DNA of 64,000 bases. It comes from Novosphingobium sp. Its GTDB lineage: Bacteria; Pseudomonadota; Alphaproteobacteria; Sphingomonadales; Sphingomonadaceae. Position 1 is the stretch's first letter. Each line of letters begins with the position of its first letter. A model generated the notes under the pieces. That model was not told the DNA's origin and searched no databases. It worked only from the letters and a program-made list of their open reading frames with translations. This document shows, piece after piece, positions 8,537 through 17,900 of this stretch. Location: assembly GCA_017744735.1 (NCBI GenBank), contig JAGIAR010000002.1, positions 64,599 through 128,598 on the forward strand, read 5' to 3'. A program made the position numbers and the translations under genes.

Positions 8537-8605
8537 CAACAGCACGCATCACCCGAAATTCGAACGCGCTCCCATAGGCGCGCCGTGCCTTGCTGTGGAC
8601 TAACT

Positions 8606-10102
8606 ATGCCCTTCTCCCTTTCCGCCTATCGCCGCGAGTGGTTCACCGACGGCACTTCCCTCCGGCGCGAGATCCTCGCCGGCATCGTCGTCGCGCTGGC
8701 GCTGATCCCCGAGGCGATCGGCTTCTCGATCATCGCCGGGGTCGATCCGCGCGTGGGCCTCTATGCCTCGGTCGCGATCGCGATCGTGATCGCCTTCACC
8801 GGCGGCCGCTCGGCGATGATCTCCGCCGCCACCGCCTCGGTCGCGGTGCTGGTCGGCCCGCTGGTGCGCGATCACGGGGTCGAGTATCTCTTCGCCGCGA
8901 CCGTGGTCATGGGGATCATCCAGATCCTCGCCGGCCTGCTGCGGCTCGACCTCGCGATGCTGTTCGTCTCGCGCTCGGTCATCACCGGCTTCGTCAACGC
9001 GCTCGCGATCCTGATCTTCGTCGCGCAGCTGCCGCAACTCACCCATGTCGGCTGGCAGACCTATGCGATGGTCGCGGCCGGGCTCGCGATCATCTACCTG
9101 TTCCCGCGGCTGAGCAAGGTGGTCCCCTCGCCGCTGGTCGCGATCCTCGCGCTGACCGCGGTCAGCGTCGGCTTCGGGCTGCCGGTCAACACGGTGGGCG
9201 ACATGGGCAAGCTGCCCGAGGGCCTGCCGAGCTTCGCCTTCCCGCATGTGCCGTTGACCTGGGAGACGCTGCGGATCGTGCTGCCCTATGCGGCGACGAT
9301 GGCTGCGGTCGGCCTGCTCGAAAGCCTGCTGACCGCGCAGATCGTCGACGACATGACCGACACCGACAGCGACAAGCGCCGCGAATGCGCAGGCCAAGGC
9401 GGCGCGAACATCGTCGCCGCGCTGTTCGGCGGCATGGGCGGCTGCGCGATGATCGGCCAGTCGGTGATCAACGTCACCTCGGGCGGGCGCGGGCGGCTCT
9501 CGACCCTCGTCGCGGGCGCCTTCCTGCTGTTCCTGCTCGCGGTGCTCGGCCCCTATGTCGGGCGGGTGCCGATGCCGGCGCTGGTCGCGGTGATGGTGAT
9601 GGTCTCGATCGGCACCTTCAGCTGGAACTCGATCGCCAATCTGCGCCGTCATCCGCCGACCTCGTCGGCGGTGATGCTGGTGACGGTGGCGGTGGTGGTC
9701 GCCACCCGCGACCTGTCGCTCGGCGTGCTCGCCGGAGTGCTGCTGTCGGGCGTGTTCTTTGCCGGCAAGGTGCAGCGCATGTTCGCGGTGGAGCGCGAGG
9801 TATCTCCGGACGGGGCCCGCGCCACCTACCGCGTGAGCGGCCAGATCTTCTTCGCCTCGGTCGACCGCTTCACCCGCGCGTTCCAGCAGGATGCAGAGGC
9901 CGCGCAGGTGCTGATCGACGTATCGGCGGCGCATTTCTGGGATATCTCGGCGGTCGGCGCGCTCGACAAGATCGTCTCGCGCCTGCGCCGCGAGGGGCGC
10001 AAGGTGGAGATCGCCGGCTACAACCGCGCCAGCGCCGACATCGTCGACCGCTTCGCGCTGCACGACAAGACCGGGGTTGAGATCGGCGCCGTCCCGCACT
10101 GA
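8606..10102 (+). CDS. SulP family anion transporter with STAS domain
   Basis: A 498-residue inner-membrane permease of the SLC26/SulP family with 10-14 membrane spans. Typical early segments are [20 protein letters not shown] and [20 protein letters not shown]; a conserved segment [20 protein letters not shown] follows. A C-terminal STAS domain (about residues 410-490) includes [19 protein letters not shown]. Members carry sulfate, bicarbonate, fumarate or other anions; no bicA- or dauA-specific feature is readable, so the substrate is open. Start chosen at [13 protein letters not shown] because the longer frame has no family-like N-terminus. Confidence 0.9.
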   Translation: MPFSLSAYRREWFTDGTSLRREILAGIVVALALIPEAIGFSIIAGVDPRVGLYASVAIAIVIAFTGGRSAMISAATASVAVLVGPLVRDHGVEYLFAATVVMGIIQILAGLLRLDLAMLFVSRSVITGFVNALAILIFVAQLPQLTHVGWQTYAMVAAGLAIIYLFPRLSKVVPSPLVAILALTAVSVGFGLPVNTVGDMGKLPEGLPSFAFPHVPLTWETLRIVLPYAATMAAVGLLESLLTAQIVDDMTDTDSDKRRECAGQGGANIVAALFGGMGGCAMIGQSVINVTSGGRGRLSTLVAGAFLLFLLAVLGPYVGRVPMPALVAVMVMVSIGTFSWNSIANLRRHPPTSSAVMLVTVAVVVATRDLSLGVLAGVLLSGVFFAGKVQRMFAVEREVSPDGARATYRVSGQIFFASVDRFTRAFQQDAEAAQVLIDVSAAHFWDISAVGALDKIVSRLRREGRKVEIAGYNRASADIVDRFALHDKTGVEIGAVPH

Positions 10103-10123
10103 GCGCGGCTGCGGCGCGACCCG

Positions 10124-10678
10124 TCAGAACGGCACGATGGTGGTCGCGCCGTGGTCGGTCGCCTTGTCGTAGGCGATGTCGTGGGCGGCGATCGCGTCGG
10201 TCGCGCGCTGGGCGGCGCGGGCCGCGCCGGTGCAGCCCGCCTTGTTGATCGCCGCCGCGACGTCGGCCCGGTGGTCCCACGCATAGCGGACATGGCCGTC
10301 CTCATGCTCGAGCAGCGACTGGAGATAGCGCTCGAAGCGCGCGCGCATCTCCGGGGGCGCGTCGCCATCGACCAGCCGCGGCACCCGCACGGTCGCGTGG
10401 AAGTTCAGATCGGCGAGCGTGGTCACGCAGCGGCCCTTTTCGTCGACCTTCCAGACCACGTTGAACTCCCAGCTCGTCAGGCCATCCACCCCCTTGCGGT
10501 CGTTCGGATCGCGCGGACGGGCGGCGTCGATCGACGCGCGGATCTCGGCCGGGGTGGTGCCGGTGACGTCGTAATATGCGACAGCGGCCGGGGGGATGTC
10601 GGCGAAGGGGATCGACACCTCGGCGTGAGCAGCGGTGGAGACGGACAAGCCCACAAGGGCGATTGCCGGGAGGCGCAT
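10124..10678 (-). CDS. Secreted DUF922 (predicted Zn-dependent protease) protein
   Basis: A 184-residue exported protein: signal peptide MRLPAIALVGLSVSTAAHA, then the DUF922 pattern YYDVTGTTPAEIRASID, LTSWEFNVVW and YLQSLLEHEDGHVRYAW. The HEDGH segment replaces HExxH as the presumed metal-binding core (COG5661). Function in the periplasm is unknown. Start at the ATG that opens the signal peptide, not the longer frame from 10720. It is divergent from the PH-domain gene across a 128-base gap. Confidence 0.85.
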   Translation of the reverse strand: MRLPAIALVGLSVSTAAHAEVSIPFADIPPAAVAYYDVTGTTPAEIRASIDAARPRDPNDRKGVDGLTSWEFNVVWKVDEKGRCVTTLADLNFHATVRVPRLVDGDAPPEMRARFERYLQSLLEHEDGHVRYAWDHRADVAAAINKAGCTGAARAAQRATDAIAAHDIAYDKATDHGATTIVPF

Positions 10679-10806
10679 GTGGCAGACCTTTTCCGATTGG
10701 CCTTGGCGAGAACGGCACATAATCCTAAATGCAGAAGCGGCGTAAAGTTTCGGGAAACTCGGCGACGCGGTGGGCCGCTCGAGCGGTGTTGGGGGTATTC
10801 GGCCGC

Positions 10807-11391
10807 ATGGACGCCATTCGTTTCGCCAACCCGTTCCAACCCTATCTTCTGCCAGGCGAACGGATCCTGTGGTCCGGGCGGCCCAAGCAGGGCCTTGTAC
10901 TGCGGGGGGCAGATGCCCTGCTGATCCCGTTCAGCCTGCTATGGGGCGGCTTTGCAATCTTCTGGAACATCGGCGTATGGACTTTCCCGGCCACCGGGCA
11001 GAGCATCGACTGGTTCATGCGGCTTTGGGGTCTGCCTTTCCTTGTCGTCGGCCTGTATATGATCTTGGGGCGGTTCCTACACGACCTGCTGCTACGCCGC
11101 CAAATGGCTTACGCCGTCACTGACCAACGCATCCTGGTACTAAGCGGCCTGCTGGCAAACAGGCTGAGTTCGCTCGACGTCCATTGGCTACCCAAACTCC
11201 AGCTGTCGGAACATCGCGACGGGACCGGAACGATCGAACTTGAGGGAGACGATTCGGCTTTGCCATTCTTCTACCGCCGCCAGGGGATGGGCACCTGGAC
11301 GCCTGCGCTCGGCCGGGGCACACAGCTTTTCAGAATCGAAGAACCGCGCTGGGTTTATGATCTGATCCGCAAACAGGCGCAGAGATCGTGA
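10807..11391 (+). CDS. Membrane protein with bacterial PH (DUF304-like) domain
   Basis: A 194-residue protein with two membrane segments (roughly residues 38-60 and 73-95) followed by a bacterial PH-like domain: RRQMAYAVTDQRILVLSGLL, RLSSLDVHWLPKLQLSEH, GTGTIELEGDD. Function unknown. Its DNA is visibly more AT-rich than neighbouring genes. An upstream in-frame ATG at 10729 would add 26 residues with no domain, so 10807 is preferred. A possible promoter is TTGGCC (10697-10702), 17 bases, TAATCC (10720-10725). Confidence 0.72.
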   Translation: MDAIRFANPFQPYLLPGERILWSGRPKQGLVLRGADALLIPFSLLWGGFAIFWNIGVWTFPATGQSIDWFMRLWGLPFLVVGLYMILGRFLHDLLLRRQMAYAVTDQRILVLSGLLANRLSSLDVHWLPKLQLSEHRDGTGTIELEGDDSALPFFYRRQGMGTWTPALGRGTQLFRIEEPRWVYDLIRKQAQRS

Positions 11392-11401
11392 GTCCGGACC
11401 G

Positions 11402-11761
11402 TCACGGGATCGTGAAATCGAACGTCGCGCCCGTGCGTTCGATCAGGGCGGCGTCGCCATTATGGCGGATATGCGCAAGCGCATATTTTCGGCAACGCTG
11501 CCGGGTGTTTATCTGTTTCTCGACCCATCGCCGGCGATGGGGATTCGCCAAGGCGATGCGCTCGGCTTCGAGGACGCTGACCCTGTGACTGACGCGAAGT
11601 TCCTTTATCAGCAATAGCCACCTGCCATAGCCGTCCCGTCCGCGCTCCCGCCGCATTGCGCGATAGCGCGCAGCCTGCTCCGCACGCGACGACGGATCAT
11701 CCATCCTGAGAAGCATGGGTGAAGCGGCCTTTTCGGCTTCCATCGAGACTCTCTCCGACAT
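11402..11761 (-). CDS. Small hypothetical protein, basic, unrecognised
   Basis: A 119-residue charged protein, rich in Arg and Glu, with no membrane segment. I do not recognise a family. The central stretch EAERIALANPHRRRWVEKQI followed by NTRQRCRKYALAHIRHNGDA looks like a compact helical, possibly nucleic-acid-binding module, but that is inference. Internal starts at 11743 (MEAEKAA) and later are possible. Like the PH-domain gene it faces, it is less GC-rich than the surroundings. The two genes are convergent, their stops 10 bases apart. Confidence 0.55.
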   Translation of the reverse strand: MSERVSMEAEKAASPMLLRMDDPSSRAEQAARYRAMRRERGRDGYGRWLLLIKELRVSHRVSVLEAERIALANPHRRRWVEKQINTRQRCRKYALAHIRHNGDAALIERTGATFDFTIP

Positions 11762-11797
11762 CGCGCGAATCTATTTGTCGCCGCGCTTCTGCTCCCG

Positions 11798-12829
11798 TCA
11801 ACGGGAGAAGAAGTTCAAGCCCAACCGCGCCGCTTTCAGAAACACCGTCGGCAGCCCCGCGTTCTCGATGTCCTCGACCGGCCACCACTCCCCCTCTCCC
11901 TCTGGTTCTCCCTCGGCTGCCCATACCCGCAAGGTCAGGTAGAAATGGGTGAAGCTGTGCCTGATCGCCCCCGCCTCGCGCCATTCCCCTGCCAGCGGCG
12001 CCTCGCCCGACCCGTCGCCGCGCGCCGACCAGCCGTCGTCGGGCAGCGCGCGCATCCCGCCCAGCATCCCGCTGGGCGGCCGAGTCACGAGCCACACCTG
12101 GCCGCCGCGCTCGATCCAGAAGGCGGTCCCGACCCGCTCGGGCTTGGGCTTCTTGGGTGCCTTGGCCGGAAAGCGTGCCGGATCGCCGCTGGCCCGGCCC
12201 GCGCAATCGGCGGAGAGCGGGCACAGCAGGCATTTCGGATCGCGCGGGGTGCAGATCGCGGTGCCGAGGTCCATCATCGCCTGGGCGAAATCGCCGGCGT
12301 CGGCGGCGGGCGTGATCGCGTCGGCCGCCGCGCGGATCGCCGCCTTGCCGCCGGGCAGCGGCTCGGCGATCGCGAACAGCCGGGCGACCACCCGCTCGAC
12401 ATTGGCATCGACCACCACCGCGCGCCGCCCGAAGGCGATCGCCGCGACCGCCGCCGCGGTGTAGGCGCCCAGCCCGGGCAGCGCCCGCAGCCGGTCCTCG
12501 GTGTCGGGAAACGCGCCCAGCTCGGCCACCGCGCGGGCGCAGGCGACGAGGTTGCGCGCGCGGCTGTAATAGCCCAGCCCCGCCCAGGCGGCCATCACCT
12601 CGGCCTCGGGCGCCGCGGCGAGATCCCGCACCGTCGGCCAGAGTTGCAGGAACTTCGCGTAATAGGGGATCACCGCCGCGACCGTGGTCTGCTGCAGCAT
12701 CACCTCGCTCAGCCACACGCGATAGGGCTCCGGCGCGGGAGTCCCCGGCGGGGCACGCCAGGGCAGGCTGCGGGCATGGCTGCGGTACCAGTCGAGGAGG
12801 TGCTCAGAAATCGTCCCGCTGGCGCTCAT
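11798..12829 (-). CDS. mutY: A/G-specific adenine glycosylase MutY
   Basis: A 343-residue base-excision repair glycosylase that removes adenine mispaired with 8-oxoguanine. It shows the LQQT motif (EVMLQQTTVAAVIPYY), the helix-hairpin-helix ALPGLGAYTAAAVAAIAFG, catalytic aspartate in VVVDANVERV, the iron-sulfur cysteines in CTPRDPKCLLCPLSADC (C-x6-C-x2-C-x5-C), and a C-terminal Nudix-like 8-oxoG reader (FWIERGGQVWLV, SFTHFYLTLRVW). Its start lies 14 bases from the divergent dciA start, a common alphaproteobacterial arrangement. A hairpin (CTTCTCCCGT ... ACGGGAGCAGAAG on the minus strand) spans the stop codon but lacks a T-tract. Confidence 0.95.
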   Translation of the reverse strand: MSASGTISEHLLDWYRSHARSLPWRAPPGTPAPEPYRVWLSEVMLQQTTVAAVIPYYAKFLQLWPTVRDLAAAPEAEVMAAWAGLGYYSRARNLVACARAVAELGAFPDTEDRLRALPGLGAYTAAAVAAIAFGRRAVVVDANVERVVARLFAIAEPLPGGKAAIRAAADAITPAADAGDFAQAMMDLGTAICTPRDPKCLLCPLSADCAGRASGDPARFPAKAPKKPKPERVGTAFWIERGGQVWLVTRPPSGMLGGMRALPDDGWSARGDGSGEAPLAGEWREAGAIRHSFTHFYLTLRVWAAEGEPEGEGEWWPVEDIENAGLPTVFLKAARLGLNFFSR

Positions 12830-12843
12830 GCGGAGCCTATGGC

Positions 12844-13398
12844 ATGGCCGCATCCACGATGGAACGGGATCGCAAAAAGCCTGCGGGGAAAGGATCGGCG
12901 AAGCGCTACGAGCGGCCACGCGGCGGCCCGGCGCGCGCGATCTCGGACCTGATGCCCGATATCGGACGCAGCGCCTTCCGCCGGTTCGGCTTCATCCAGT
13001 CCTCGGTGGTGACCCGCTGGCCCGAGATCGTCGGCCAGCGCCATGCGCAGAACTGTGCCCCGGAATCGATCCGCTTCCCACCCGGCGAGAAGAGCGGCGG
13101 AATCCTGCAACTGGTGGTAACTCCGGCGCACGCGCCGTTGATCCAGCACGTTATTCCCGAGATCATCGAGCGGGTGAACCGGTTCTTCGGCTACAACGCG
13201 GTGGCGCGGGTGAAATTGCGGCAAGGCGAGGTTAAGGCGCCCGATCCTAGTCCGCCGGCCGGCGGATCGGCGGCGCCGGTGCTCAAGCCGATCCCGATGG
13301 AACTGGGCGAGAGCCTGCGCGACATCGGCGATCCGGAACTGCGCACGGTGCTGGAATCGCTGGCGCGCAGTCTGGGCGGAAAACAGGAAGGGAAATGA
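12844..13398 (+). CDS. dciA: DUF721 protein, DciA-type replicative helicase operator
   Basis: A 184-residue protein with the DUF721 core: FGFIQSSVVTRWPEIVGQRH, then GILQLVVTPAHAPLIQHVIP and INRFFGY-like RVNRFFGYNAVARVKL. DciA proteins load or operate the DnaB helicase in bacteria lacking DnaC; this role is family knowledge, not tested here. The basic N-terminus is typical of alphaproteobacterial members. ATG 12859 is an alternative start. It overlaps the following dsbA gene by ATGA, the first step of the dciA-dsbA-dsbA-smc string. Confidence 0.85.
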   Translation: MAASTMERDRKKPAGKGSAKRYERPRGGPARAISDLMPDIGRSAFRRFGFIQSSVVTRWPEIVGQRHAQNCAPESIRFPPGEKSGGILQLVVTPAHAPLIQHVIPEIIERVNRFFGYNAVARVKLRQGEVKAPDPSPPAGGSAAPVLKPIPMELGESLRDIGDPELRTVLESLARSLGGKQEGK

Positions 13399-14072
13399 TG
13401 AAGAACGTGTTCCGGGTGGCGGCGGCAATGGCGGCGGCATGGTTTTCGATCGGCGCCGGACCCGCCTGGCTGGGCACCGTCGCGGCCACGCCGCAAGGCC
13501 ACCGGCTCGGCAATCCCGACGCGAAGGTCAAGCTGATCGCCTATGAGAGCTACACGTGCCCGCACTGCGCCAATTTCGAGAAGGAAGCCGGCGGGGCTAT
13601 GCGCATCGCCTATATCCAGCCGGGCAAGATGAGCCTGGAGGTGCGCCACTTCGTGCGCGATCCGGTGGATTTGACTGCCGCGATGCTCACCGAATGCGTC
13701 GCACCCAACCGCTTCTTCGACGCGCACCGCCAGTTCTTCGTCAATTACGACAAGTGGATCGGGCTGCTCGGCACTGCGAACAAGGCCCAGCGCGACCGCT
13801 GGAGCGTGAAGGACCGCGCGGCCGGCCGACGCAACATCGCGAACGATTTCGGCTTCTATGCGCTGATGGCGCCGATCGGGCTCAGCCGGGTGCAGGCCGA
13901 CAAATGCCTCAACAACCAGGCGCTGGCGGACAAGATCGCCAACCAGCGCGCCGACGCCGAGAAGGCCTATCCCGACTTCGCCGGGACCCCCACCTTCGTG
14001 CTCAACGGCCTGCTGCTCAACTGGACGGCCGAATGGGATATGCTCCGCCCGCAGATCGAGGCCCGCTTGTAA
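13395..14072 (+). CDS. Periplasmic DsbA-like thiol oxidoreductase
   Basis: A 225-residue exported thioredoxin-fold protein. Signal peptide about residues 1-31 (AAAMAAAWFSIGAGPAWL), redox site ESYTCPHCANFEKEA (C55/C58), RDPVDLTAAM, cis-Pro loop AGTPTFVLNG. A further pair (ECVAPNR and DKCLNNQ) may form a structural disulfide. Likely introduces disulfides into envelope proteins. Translationally coupled to dciA by ATGA; its paralogue follows after 94 bases. Confidence 0.88.
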   Translation: MMKNVFRVAAAMAAAWFSIGAGPAWLGTVAATPQGHRLGNPDAKVKLIAYESYTCPHCANFEKEAGGAMRIAYIQPGKMSLEVRHFVRDPVDLTAAMLTECVAPNRFFDAHRQFFVNYDKWIGLLGTANKAQRDRWSVKDRAAGRRNIANDFGFYALMAPIGLSRVQADKCLNNQALADKIANQRADAEKAYPDFAGTPTFVLNGLLLNWTAEWDMLRPQIEARL

Positions 14073-14166
14073 CGCGGAATCGGTGGGGTAAGCTGTGCAA
14101 AACAGGGCTTGAACGGGCGCGCCGCCTTTCTTTCGCGATGCGCCTTGAGCTAGCCATTTCGAGGAT

Positions 14167-14943
14167 ATGAAGATGCCGAAAGACCCGATGACCATCCTCC
14201 GACGTTTCCTCGCGCTGGCGCTTGCGGTGCCCGTCGCGCTCGCGCTGGCGGGCTGCGGCAGCAAATCGGCCGACGAAAGCGACGGACCGCCGACCGGCGC
14301 GCCGATCGCCGCGATCGCTCCGCCGGCAGGCCAGCAGTGGGCCGATGTGGCGTCCGAAACGCCCGACGGCGGCTTCGTGATCGGCAATCCCAATGCGCCG
14401 CTCAAGCTGGTCGAATACGCTTCGCACACATGCTCGCACTGCGCCGAATTCTCGATCAAGGGCAGCGGCCCGCTGCGCGACAAATACGTTGCTTCCGGCG
14501 TGGTCAGCTACGAGATCCGCAACCTCATCCGCGATCCCGTCGACCTGACCATCGCTACCCTCGCCCGCTGCAACGGCCCGGCGGCATTCCACCCGCTGGC
14601 CGACCAGGTCTGGGCGAACCTGTCGCCCCTGTTCGATACGCTGAACAAGAACCAGGATGCCTATAAGGCGGCGATGGACAAGACCGGCGCGGCGCGCTTC
14701 CAGGGTCTCGCCGAAGCGGGCGACCTGTTCAATTTCTTCGCCGCCCGCGGGCTGAGCAAGGAACAGGCGATGGCCTGCCTTGCGGACACCAAGAAGATCA
14801 CCGCGATCGTCGAGAAGTCCGACAAGGATTCGAACGACAAGCAGCTGACCGGCACGCCGACCTTCTTCCTCAACGGCAAGCGGTTCGAAGGAACGACCTG
14901 GGAAGTGGTCGAGCCGATCCTGCAGAACGCCGGCGCGCGCTGA
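14167..14943 (+). CDS. DsbA-like thiol oxidoreductase lipoprotein
   Basis: A 258-residue paralogue of the preceding gene but lipid-anchored: lipobox LALAGC (C30). The thioredoxin domain has EYASHTCSHCAEFSIKG (C88/C91, CSHC), RDPVDLTIATLARC, and cis-Pro TGTPTFFLNGKRF. Both copies keep the RDPVDLT segment, so they are a tandem duplication with different membrane attachment and different CxxC dipeptides (PH versus SH), which usually changes redox potential. It is 18 bases from smc. Confidence 0.9.
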   Translation: MKMPKDPMTILRRFLALALAVPVALALAGCGSKSADESDGPPTGAPIAAIAPPAGQQWADVASETPDGGFVIGNPNAPLKLVEYASHTCSHCAEFSIKGSGPLRDKYVASGVVSYEIRNLIRDPVDLTIATLARCNGPAAFHPLADQVWANLSPLFDTLNKNQDAYKAAMDKTGAARFQGLAEAGDLFNFFAARGLSKEQAMACLADTKKITAIVEKSDKDSNDKQLTGTPTFFLNGKRFEGTTWEVVEPILQNAGAR

Positions 14944-14961
14944 GGCTGACGGCGGGGCTCG

Positions 14962-17900
14962 ATGCGGATCAGGAAACTCAAGCTTTCCGGTTTCAAGAGC
15001 TTCGTCGAGCCCGCCGAACTGCGCATCGAAGAGGGGCTGACCGGCGTCGTCGGCCCCAACGGCTGCGGCAAGTCCAACCTGCTCGAGGCGATCCGCTGGG
15101 TGATGGGCGAGAATTCGCCCAAATCGATGCGCTCGGGCGGGATGGAGGATGTGATCTTCGCCGGCACCGCTCAACGCCCGCCGCGCGCCTTCGCCGAAGT
15201 CGTGCTGCACGCGGAGACCGATGAGGCGGAGGACCTGGAGGTCGTCCGCCGGATCGAGCGCGGCGCGGGCAGCGCCTATCGCGTCAACGGCAAGGATGTG
15301 CGCGCGAAGGACGTGTCGCTGGTGTTCGCCGACGCCGCGACCGGCGCGCACAGCCCCGCGCTGGTCAGCCAGGGCAAGATCGCCGCGGTGATCGCCGCCA
15401 AGCCGGCGGAGCGCCGCTCGATGCTGGAAGAGGCCGCCGGGATCTCGGGGCTCCACGTCCGCCGCCGCGACGCCGAGAGCAAGCTCAGGCAGACCGAGAC
15501 CAACCTCGCCCGGCTCGAGGATATCATGGCCGGGCTCGACACGCAGATGGCGTCGCTCAGGCGCCAGGCGAAGCAGGCCGAACGCTACAAGGCGCTGTCG
15601 GCGAAGATCCATCTCGCCGAGGCGCGGGTGCTGTTCGCGCGCTGGCGCGACGCCGCGGCGGCCGCCGCCGAGGCGCGCAAGGCCGCGCAGGGTGCCGATA
15701 CGCTGGTGGCCGAGGCGCAGGCGCAGACGAAGGAGGCGCAGACGGCCCAGGCCGAACTCGCCGCCAAACTCGCCGAAGCCCGCGACGAGCTCGCCGACCG
15801 GCGCGACGATGCGCAGGCGCACGGCCACCGCATGGCCGCGCTGACTACCCAGCTCGAGGCGGCCGAGCAGCGGCTGGCCGATCTCGACCGGCAGAAGGCC
15901 CGGCTCGAAGCCGACCGCGGCGATGCCGATCGGCTGACCAAGGACGCCGCCGAGGCGCTCCAGCGGCTCGAAAGCGAATTGCAGGCGGCCGAGCAGTCGC
16001 TGGCAGCGGACGAGGCGCGCCGCCCGTCGATCGCGCTGGCGGTCGAGCGCACCGAGAGCGCCAGCCGCACCGCCGAGCTCGATCTCGCCCGCGCGACCGC
16101 CGAACACGCCGGGGTCGAGGCCGAATGGCGGGTAGCCGAAGCCGAGGTGTCGCAGGCGGAGGCGCGGCTTGCCCGGCTCGACAACGAGGCGCGGCGACAG
16201 GACGAGGCCCGGGCGGCGGCAAACGCCGCGGGCGATATGGACGCCGCGGTCGCATCGGCCAGGGCTGCGGCCGAAGCCGCGACCGCCCGGATCGCCACCC
16301 TGCGCGAGGCGCTCGCCGGGAAGCAGGTGCAGAAGGATGCGCTCTCCGCGGCACGCGACGAGGCCGCCGCGGCCCTCGCAGGCACGAAAGCCGAGCTCGC
16401 CGGGATCGAACGCGAATTCAATGCCTTGCAGCGGGATCGTGAGGCGCGGGCGAAACAGGCCGCGAACAAGCATGGCCTCCCCGCAGCGCTCGACCGGGTC
16501 CGCGCCGCGCCGGGCTACGAACGCGCGCTGGCGGCGGTGCTCGGGCGCGATGCCAAGGCGCCGCTCGGCAAGCCCGCGGGCGATACCGAAGGCCGCTTCT
16601 GGGCGGGCAGCGACGCGCCCGCCGCGGTTGCCGAAAGCCTGGCAACGCAGGTTCCGGGCTGCCCGCCCGAACTCGCCGCGCGGCTCGCGCTGGTCCATGT
16701 GGTCGATGCCGACGACGGGCGCGCGCTCAAGCCGGGCGAATGGCTGGTCACCAAGGGTGGCGCGCTGCGCCGCTGGGACGGATTCCTCGCCCGCGGCGAA
16801 GGCGCGTCGGAAGCGGCGCGCCTCGAAGCCGAGAACCGCTTCGGCGAACTCGAAACCGAATTGCCCGGCCGCCGCGCCGCGGCCGAGGAAGCGGAACGCC
16901 GCCAGCAGGCCGCGCAAGCCGAGCTCGCCGCCTTGCAGCAGGCGCTGATCGCAGCCGAACGCGATATCGCGCAGGCCTCGGAGGCGGAGCGCGCCGCGCT
17001 GCGCGCGCTCGACCAGGCGGAGGCCGCGCGCGAGCGCCACGCGGCCCGGCTTGCCGAACTCGAGGCCGCCCAGACCGACCTCGCGGAACAGCGCGCCACG
17101 GCCGAGGCCGAGCTCAAGCTTGCGCAGGACAGGCGCCTCGCCCTGCCCGATCCCGAAAGCGGCCGCGCATCGCTCAATGCCGCCCAGGCCAGGCACGAAG
17201 CCTCGCGCTCCGCATTGCAGGCGGCGATGGCCGAACTGGCCGCGCACGATCAGGCGCTCGCCGTCGCACGCGAGCGCAAGTCGGCGCGCGCCGCCGACAT
17301 CAGGGGTTGGGAGGCCCGCGCGGGCGATGCCAGCCGCCGCCTCGCCGACATGGAGACGCGGTTCGAGGAAATCGCGCAGGAACGCGCGGTGATCGCGGCC
17401 AAGCCGGCCTCGCTGGTGGCCGAAATCGAGCGCGGCGACGAAGTGCGCGCGCGGCTGGGCGCCGAGCTCGCGGCTGCCGAGGCCGCGGTCAACGCGGTCG
17501 CCGGCGATGCTCAGGCGGCCGACAAGCGGCTGGCCGATCTCACCGAGGCGCTTTCGACCGCGCGCGAGGCCCGCGCCGGGGCGGTCGCCCGGGCGGAGAA
17601 CGAGGAACAGCGCCGCGAGGACATGGCGCGCCAGTCGGGCGAGCGCTTCCAATGTCCCCCGCCGCTGCTGGCCGGAAGGTTCGAATTCGATCCCGAGCAG
17701 GTCGCCGGCTCGACCGAAGAAGGCGCCGACATGGACCGCCTGACCGCCGACCGCGAACGGATCGGCCCGGTCAACCTTGTCGCGGCCGAGGAACTCGCCC
17801 GGATCGAGGAAGAGCATGGCGCCAATGCCGCCGAACAGGGCGAGCTGGCCGAAGCGGTGAGCCGCCTGCGCGGATCGATCGGCAATCTCAACCGCGAGGG

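Noticed and set aside
8491-8560. Cobalamin riboswitch upstream of the SulP gene
   Set aside because: CCGGTGAAATTCCGG resembles one stem, but the conserved GGGAA, GCCACTG and B12-box elements are missing and the gene is not a B12-pathway gene.
11785-11815. Rho-independent terminator at the mutY stop
   Set aside because: The stem spans the stop codon and lacks a following T-tract.
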